Of a stretch of DNA of 64,000 nt, positions 60,958 to 64,000 are shown one piece after another. Made by a program: the position numbers and the translations under genes. Numbering within the stretch: the stretch's first letter is position 1; the number at the start of each line of letters is the position of its first letter. Source of the stretch: Eubacterium sp. MSJ-21 (lineage in GTDB: Bacteria; Bacillota; Clostridia; Lachnospirales; Lachnospiraceae); contig NZ_JAHLPZ010000007.1 in the NCBI RefSeq assembly GCF_018918185.1, positions 1 to 64,000 on the forward strand, read 5' to 3'. Under the pieces are notes generated by a model, which saw only the letters and a program-made list of their open reading frames with translations, had not been told where the DNA came from and searched no databases.

Positions 60958-62148
60958 ATGGCAAAAATGAACAATATTGAAGGTGTTATAAATTGTTTTG
61001 GATGTGGTGCTTGTTTTTTGAAATGTCCTAAAAAAGCAATTAAGATGGAAGTGAATAGATTGGGACAAAAACAGCCCGAAATTGATAGAAACAGTTGCGT
61101 AAATTGTGGTATATGCAAGGGAGTGTGTCCGGTATTTCATAACACTTTTGCTGATGAAACAGAGGTTAAAAGTGCTTACATATCGGTAAATACTAATGAA
61201 ACTATGTTGATGAAATCAGCTTCTGGAGGAATATCTGCTGCACTTGCATATAGATGGATTCTGAATGGAGGATATGTCTGTGGGGCAAGTGGAATTGCCC
61301 CATCATCAGTAAATGAACAATTTCATGTAGAGCATATATTGCTTCGTTCTATTGAAGATATTGAAAAAATTCAAGGTTCTAAGTATGTTCAAAGTGATAT
61401 AACGAAAGTGCTTCCGGAGATTGAGAATCTGTTAAAACAGGGAAGTAGGATTTTGTTTTTTGGAACATCGTGTCAGGTTGCTGGAATAAAATCGTACTTA
61501 GGGAAAAACTATGAAAATTTAGTCACCTGTGATTTGATATGTCACGGTGTGATTGGTAGTCAGATGTTTAGCAATTATCTGAAACATATAGAACGCAAAG
61601 AGAAGAATCGTTTAGTAGATGTATCATTTAGAACAAAAGAACGGGCAGTACCCTATACTTTTACTTTTACTTTTACTTTTACTGACAAAAATAATAATCA
61701 TTACAAGAAATTATTAGATAAGAATAAATCCAGTTATTATAGGATGTTTTTGGGGTGTATTGGTTACAGAAAATCGTGTTACGAATGTAAATTTGCAAGC
61801 GTTGATAAACCATCGGATATTACGTTGGGAGATTATTATGAGGCAAAGGATGATTATCCGGAACTCTTTGAAACAGGAAAGCTAAATATGAGCAAGGGTA
61901 TTTCATCAGTAATTATACACAGTAAAAAGGGTAGGGAGTTGTTTAATCAATGCAATGAAGATATTTGTTCGTATTCTGTCGATGTAAATAAGATAGTAAG
62001 TAGCCATGCTCAGTTACAGAAACCGAGCAAATCAAAAAAAGGAAGCATTTTGATTTTACAATTATATAAGATGTTTGGATGGAGCGGTGTAGATAGATTC
62101 TATATGATATTTGACCGTGTAATGTCGTGGATTAGAAAAAGTAATTAG
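60958..62148 (+). CDS. Coenzyme F420 hydrogenase/dehydrogenase beta-subunit-like Fe-S protein
   Basis: 396 residues. Two 4Fe-4S motifs lie at the N-terminus (CFGCGACFLKCPKKA, residues 13-27, and CVNCGICKGVCPV). The FrhB/FdhB N- and C-terminal domains follow (SASGGISAALAYRWI, GTSCQVAGIKSYL, LICHGVIG, YKKSCYECKFA-like RKSCYECKFA, DITLGDYYEA). Such proteins are often beside pyruvyl transferase genes in gut Firmicutes polysaccharide loci, where their reaction is not known. A hexanucleotide repeat in it encodes alternating Thr-Phe. Confidence 0.9.
   Translation: MAKMNNIEGVINCFGCGACFLKCPKKAIKMEVNRLGQKQPEIDRNSCVNCGICKGVCPVFHNTFADETEVKSAYISVNTNETMLMKSASGGISAALAYRWILNGGYVCGASGIAPSSVNEQFHVEHILLRSIEDIEKIQGSKYVQSDITKVLPEIENLLKQGSRILFFGTSCQVAGIKSYLGKNYENLVTCDLICHGVIGSQMFSNYLKHIERKEKNRLVDVSFRTKERAVPYTFTFTFTFTDKNNNHYKKLLDKNKSSYYRMFLGCIGYRKSCYECKFASVDKPSDITLGDYYEAKDDYPELFETGKLNMSKGISSVIIHSKKGRELFNQCNEDICSYSVDVNKIVSSHAQLQKPSKSKKGSILILQLYKMFGWSGVDRFYMIFDRVMSWIRKSN
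61657..61680 (+). repeat. four ACTTTT hexanucleotide repeats in coding sequence
   Basis: ACTTTT occurs four times in a row and encodes (Thr-Phe) repeats. Each unit is two codons, so copy-number change would keep the frame. Confidence 0.9.
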
Positions 62149-62172
62149 CCCTGAGAATAGGAGGGGATGCAG

Positions 62173-62874
62173 ATGTATTATATAAGGTTAGATGATGCTT
62201 GTGAAAAGAGAGATGTTGCAAAATGGAATCGGATAGAAGCGTTATTGGACAAGTATAGTGTTAAACCTATTGTTGGAATTATTCCAAATTGCAAGGATAC
62301 AGATATGGACAAGTATCCTGTTGATAACGAATTTTGGAGTAGGGCAGTTCTGTGGCAGGAAAAGGGATGGCATATTGCATTGCATGGATTTGAACATCTT
62401 TTTTGCTCTAATGATGGCGGATTGAATCCTGTAAACACTTATTCAGAATTTGCTGGAGTGCAGCTTGAACAGCAACGAAAAAAGATAAGGGGAGGGGTAA
62501 GAATACTAGAAAAACACGGTATTGTACCTAAAATTTTTTTTGCACCTGCCCATACTTATGATGCCAATACATTATTGGCTTTGAAAGAAGAAAGCAATAT
62601 TAGAATTGTATCTGACACGATTGCCTATGACAGCTACCGTTTTGGAGAGTTTACTTTTATTCCGCAGCAATCAGGCAGAGTAAGAAAGCTGCCTTTTAGA
62701 ACGGTTACATTTTGTTATCATCCTAATTTAATGAGTGAACAGGATTATGTTGTTTTGGAGAATTTCCTAAGACAGAATAACAGCAAATTTGTAAATGGAT
62801 TAGTTGGGGAAAGTAAACGGAAATTTAGTTTATTTGACAGAGTGTTGAAATATCTTTATTTTGTACGACGATAA
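62173..62874 (+). CDS. DUF2334-type polysaccharide deacetylase-like protein
   Basis: 233 residues from the ATG at 62173 (AGGAGG eight bases before; the ATG at 62167 is too near). MYYIRLDDACEKRD, WHIALHGFEHLF and FFAPAHTYD hold the Asp-Asp, HxxxH and Pro-His metal or catalytic positions of the carbohydrate-esterase-4-like fold. It would remove N-acetyl groups from a sugar polymer or intermediate. No signal peptide, so it acts in the cytoplasm. Confidence 0.8.
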   Translation: MYYIRLDDACEKRDVAKWNRIEALLDKYSVKPIVGIIPNCKDTDMDKYPVDNEFWSRAVLWQEKGWHIALHGFEHLFCSNDGGLNPVNTYSEFAGVQLEQQRKKIRGGVRILEKHGIVPKIFFAPAHTYDANTLLALKEESNIRIVSDTIAYDSYRFGEFTFIPQQSGRVRKLPFRTVTFCYHPNLMSEQDYVVLENFLRQNNSKFVNGLVGESKRKFSLFDRVLKYLYFVRR

Positions 62875-62895
62875 TGGAAGGTGAGATATAGGAAA

Positions 62896-63666
62896 ATGAT
62901 AGAAACAATTTCTAAAAAAGCAATGATTTCGATTAATAATGTTTGGTTTATAGGAGCTGATTATGACACTCATTCTGCAAGAGGACAAATTCAATTCTTA
63001 CATGGAGTAAAAGAGGATTCTAATATAATTGGGAAGCCCGTAAGGGAGAGTGAACAAAAAACGCTAATAACAGATTTGCTTGAAGAAGAATCAAGATTGT
63101 GGCAAGGAATAAGCAAAACCTATCGGAATGAAATACGAAGGTGTGAAAAAGAGGAACGAAAAAATACATTTTTACTAAGTGACGAAATCCTTGCAAATCC
63201 TAACTTAATTGACACTTTTGAAAAAACATATAACGAGATGTTTGCAGCAAAAGGAATGAAAGATAAGTTTAATAGAAAATTATTCATTGCCTATGCGAGA
63301 AATAATGCACTGGTTACCAGTGTGGCATATAGGAGCGACAATGAACCAGTTGTGTTCCATTCATATATTGTGGATGATAAAAATGCACGTTTTTGGTATT
63401 CTTGCTCAAATTTTAGAGAGGATAAAGGGTTTGCTGAGGAAATCGGTCGATTAAACAAATACTTACACTGGAAGGACTTTCTGGAAATGAAAAAAAGAGG
63501 AGTTGAGAGTTATGACTGGGGTGGTATTGGACTTTCAGAACAAACAAAGGGTATTGCAGAATTTAAGCGTAAATTTGGTGGAACTGAGTTAGTATATCGG
63601 AATTGCATATATGCAAAGAATCGAATTATCCGCTGGATTCTTGGATACTATCTTAATAAAAAATAG
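62896..63666 (+). CDS. FemAB/GNAT-like transferase
   Basis: 256 residues from the ATG at 62896 (GGAAGGTGAG upstream). WQGISKTYRNEIRRCEKEE, RFWYSCSNFRED and ESYDWGGIGLSE with IAEFKRKFGG are the pattern of FemAB-like peptidyltransferase/acetyltransferase-type proteins found in exopolysaccharide loci. Those members may transfer an amino acid or acyl group onto a sugar. The donor is unknown. Confidence 0.75.
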   Translation: MIETISKKAMISINNVWFIGADYDTHSARGQIQFLHGVKEDSNIIGKPVRESEQKTLITDLLEEESRLWQGISKTYRNEIRRCEKEERKNTFLLSDEILANPNLIDTFEKTYNEMFAAKGMKDKFNRKLFIAYARNNALVTSVAYRSDNEPVVFHSYIVDDKNARFWYSCSNFREDKGFAEEIGRLNKYLHWKDFLEMKKRGVESYDWGGIGLSEQTKGIAEFKRKFGGTELVYRNCIYAKNRIIRWILGYYLNKK

Positions 63667-63709
63667 CAGAAGGTGAAACAGCAGATGTGTAGACAGAGGA
63701 GTAAGGATT

Positions 63710-64000
63710 ATGCAATATTTAGAAATCAAAAACAAGACAATTTTAATAACAGGCGCAGCCGGCTTCATCGGTGCAAATTTGGTTTTGGAACTGTTAAAAA
63801 CACAGTCTCCAGTCAATATTATCGGAATTGATAATTTGAATGATTATTATGATGTATCCATTAAAGAGTGGAGATTAAAAGAGATCGAGAGAGTAGCGGC
63901 TGAAAAATCGGAATCTATTTGGACATTTATTAAAGGTTCCATTGCAGACAAGCAGATTATCACGGATATTTTTAATAACTACCAGCCACAGATTGTGGTA
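63710..64000 (+). CDS. NAD-dependent sugar epimerase/dehydratase, 5' part
   Basis: 97 codons, cut by the window end. The ATG at 63710 follows GAGGAGTAAGG. TILITGAAGFIGANLVLELL is the SDR nucleotide-binding motif, read as ITGAAGFIGANL, and NIIGIDNLNDYYDVSIKEWRL resembles UDP-glucuronate 4-epimerases. The catalytic YxxxK lies beyond the window. It continues the polysaccharide operon. Confidence 0.88.
   Translation, partial: MQYLEIKNKTILITGAAGFIGANLVLELLKTQSPVNIIGIDNLNDYYDVSIKEWRLKEIERVAAEKSESIWTFIKGSIADKQIITDIFNNYQPQIVV

Overview
This window comes from a low-to-moderate GC Gram-positive anaerobe of the Clostridia, most likely a gut Lachnospiraceae close to Coprococcus. The evidence is a phosphotransbutyrylase/butyrate kinase pair (butyrate made through butyryl phosphate), an agr-type peptide system, GH94 cellobiose phosphorylase, degenerate spoIID/spoIIQ-like genes, class B sortase, LytTR regulators, strong AGGAGG ribosome sites and sigma-A promoters. 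The species assignment is inference. No tRNA, rRNA or CRISPR array was found.

Positions 1-40000 are mostly core chromosome. The window opens inside an IS200/IS605-type transposase followed by four hairpins. Next come a DUF5685-DnaJ-maf operon, a free-standing structured RNA of unknown class (about 3219-3462), an AAA+ ATPase with a PLP decarboxylase, and a complete agr-like quorum-sensing locus. That locus includes a 47-codon agrD (9252-9395) overlapping agrB and a LytTR-type direct repeat in front of agrBD. A textbook glmS ribozyme precedes glmS. Then follow a MATE transporter, ptb and buk separated by a 200-nt nested palindrome, a repeat-bearing membrane protein, aroD, an orphan LytTR regulator, a Gfo/Idh oxidoreductase, a type-2-like ileS, and glgP. 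On the minus strand lie a PD-(D/E)XK-like protein and a thiamine operon (thiG, thiH, thiE-like). Its leader looks like a terminator-embedded HMP-PP (thiS-motif) riboswitch. Two arrays of about 62-bp palindromic repeats flank this stretch. A degenerate SpoIID/SpoIIQ-like pair, a Fur-family regulator with its box, a GGDEF(degenerate)-EAL protein, acpP, cellobiose phosphorylase and an XRE regulator follow.

Positions 40000-64000 are one large surface-polysaccharide locus on the plus strand. The front half is regulatory and envelope-related: PHP-type tyrosine phosphatase, Wzz-like and BY-kinase proteins, a GH3-like protein without its nucleophile, an LCP ligase, a secreted SPKTG-tailed protein directly followed by a class B sortase, and a PglF/EpsC-type dehydratase. 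A LoaP/NusG-family antiterminator and a terminator-like hairpin mark the boundary to an AT-richer glycan cassette. The cassette holds an aminotransferase, phosphoglycosyl transferase, acetyltransferase, a deleted ATP-grasp/HAD remnant, an acyltransferase with a G9 tract, three glycosyltransferases, Wzy, a pyruvyl transferase-like protein, Wzx, an Fe-S F420H2-dehydrogenase-like protein, a deacetylase, a FemAB-like transferase and a truncated epimerase at the edge.

The most notable candidates are the hidden AgrD and its operator, the sortase-substrate pair inside the polysaccharide operon, the LoaP boundary, the G9 phase-variation candidate, the ptb-buk palindrome, the unknown RNA at 3.2-3.5 kb and the two 62-bp palindromic repeat arrays.
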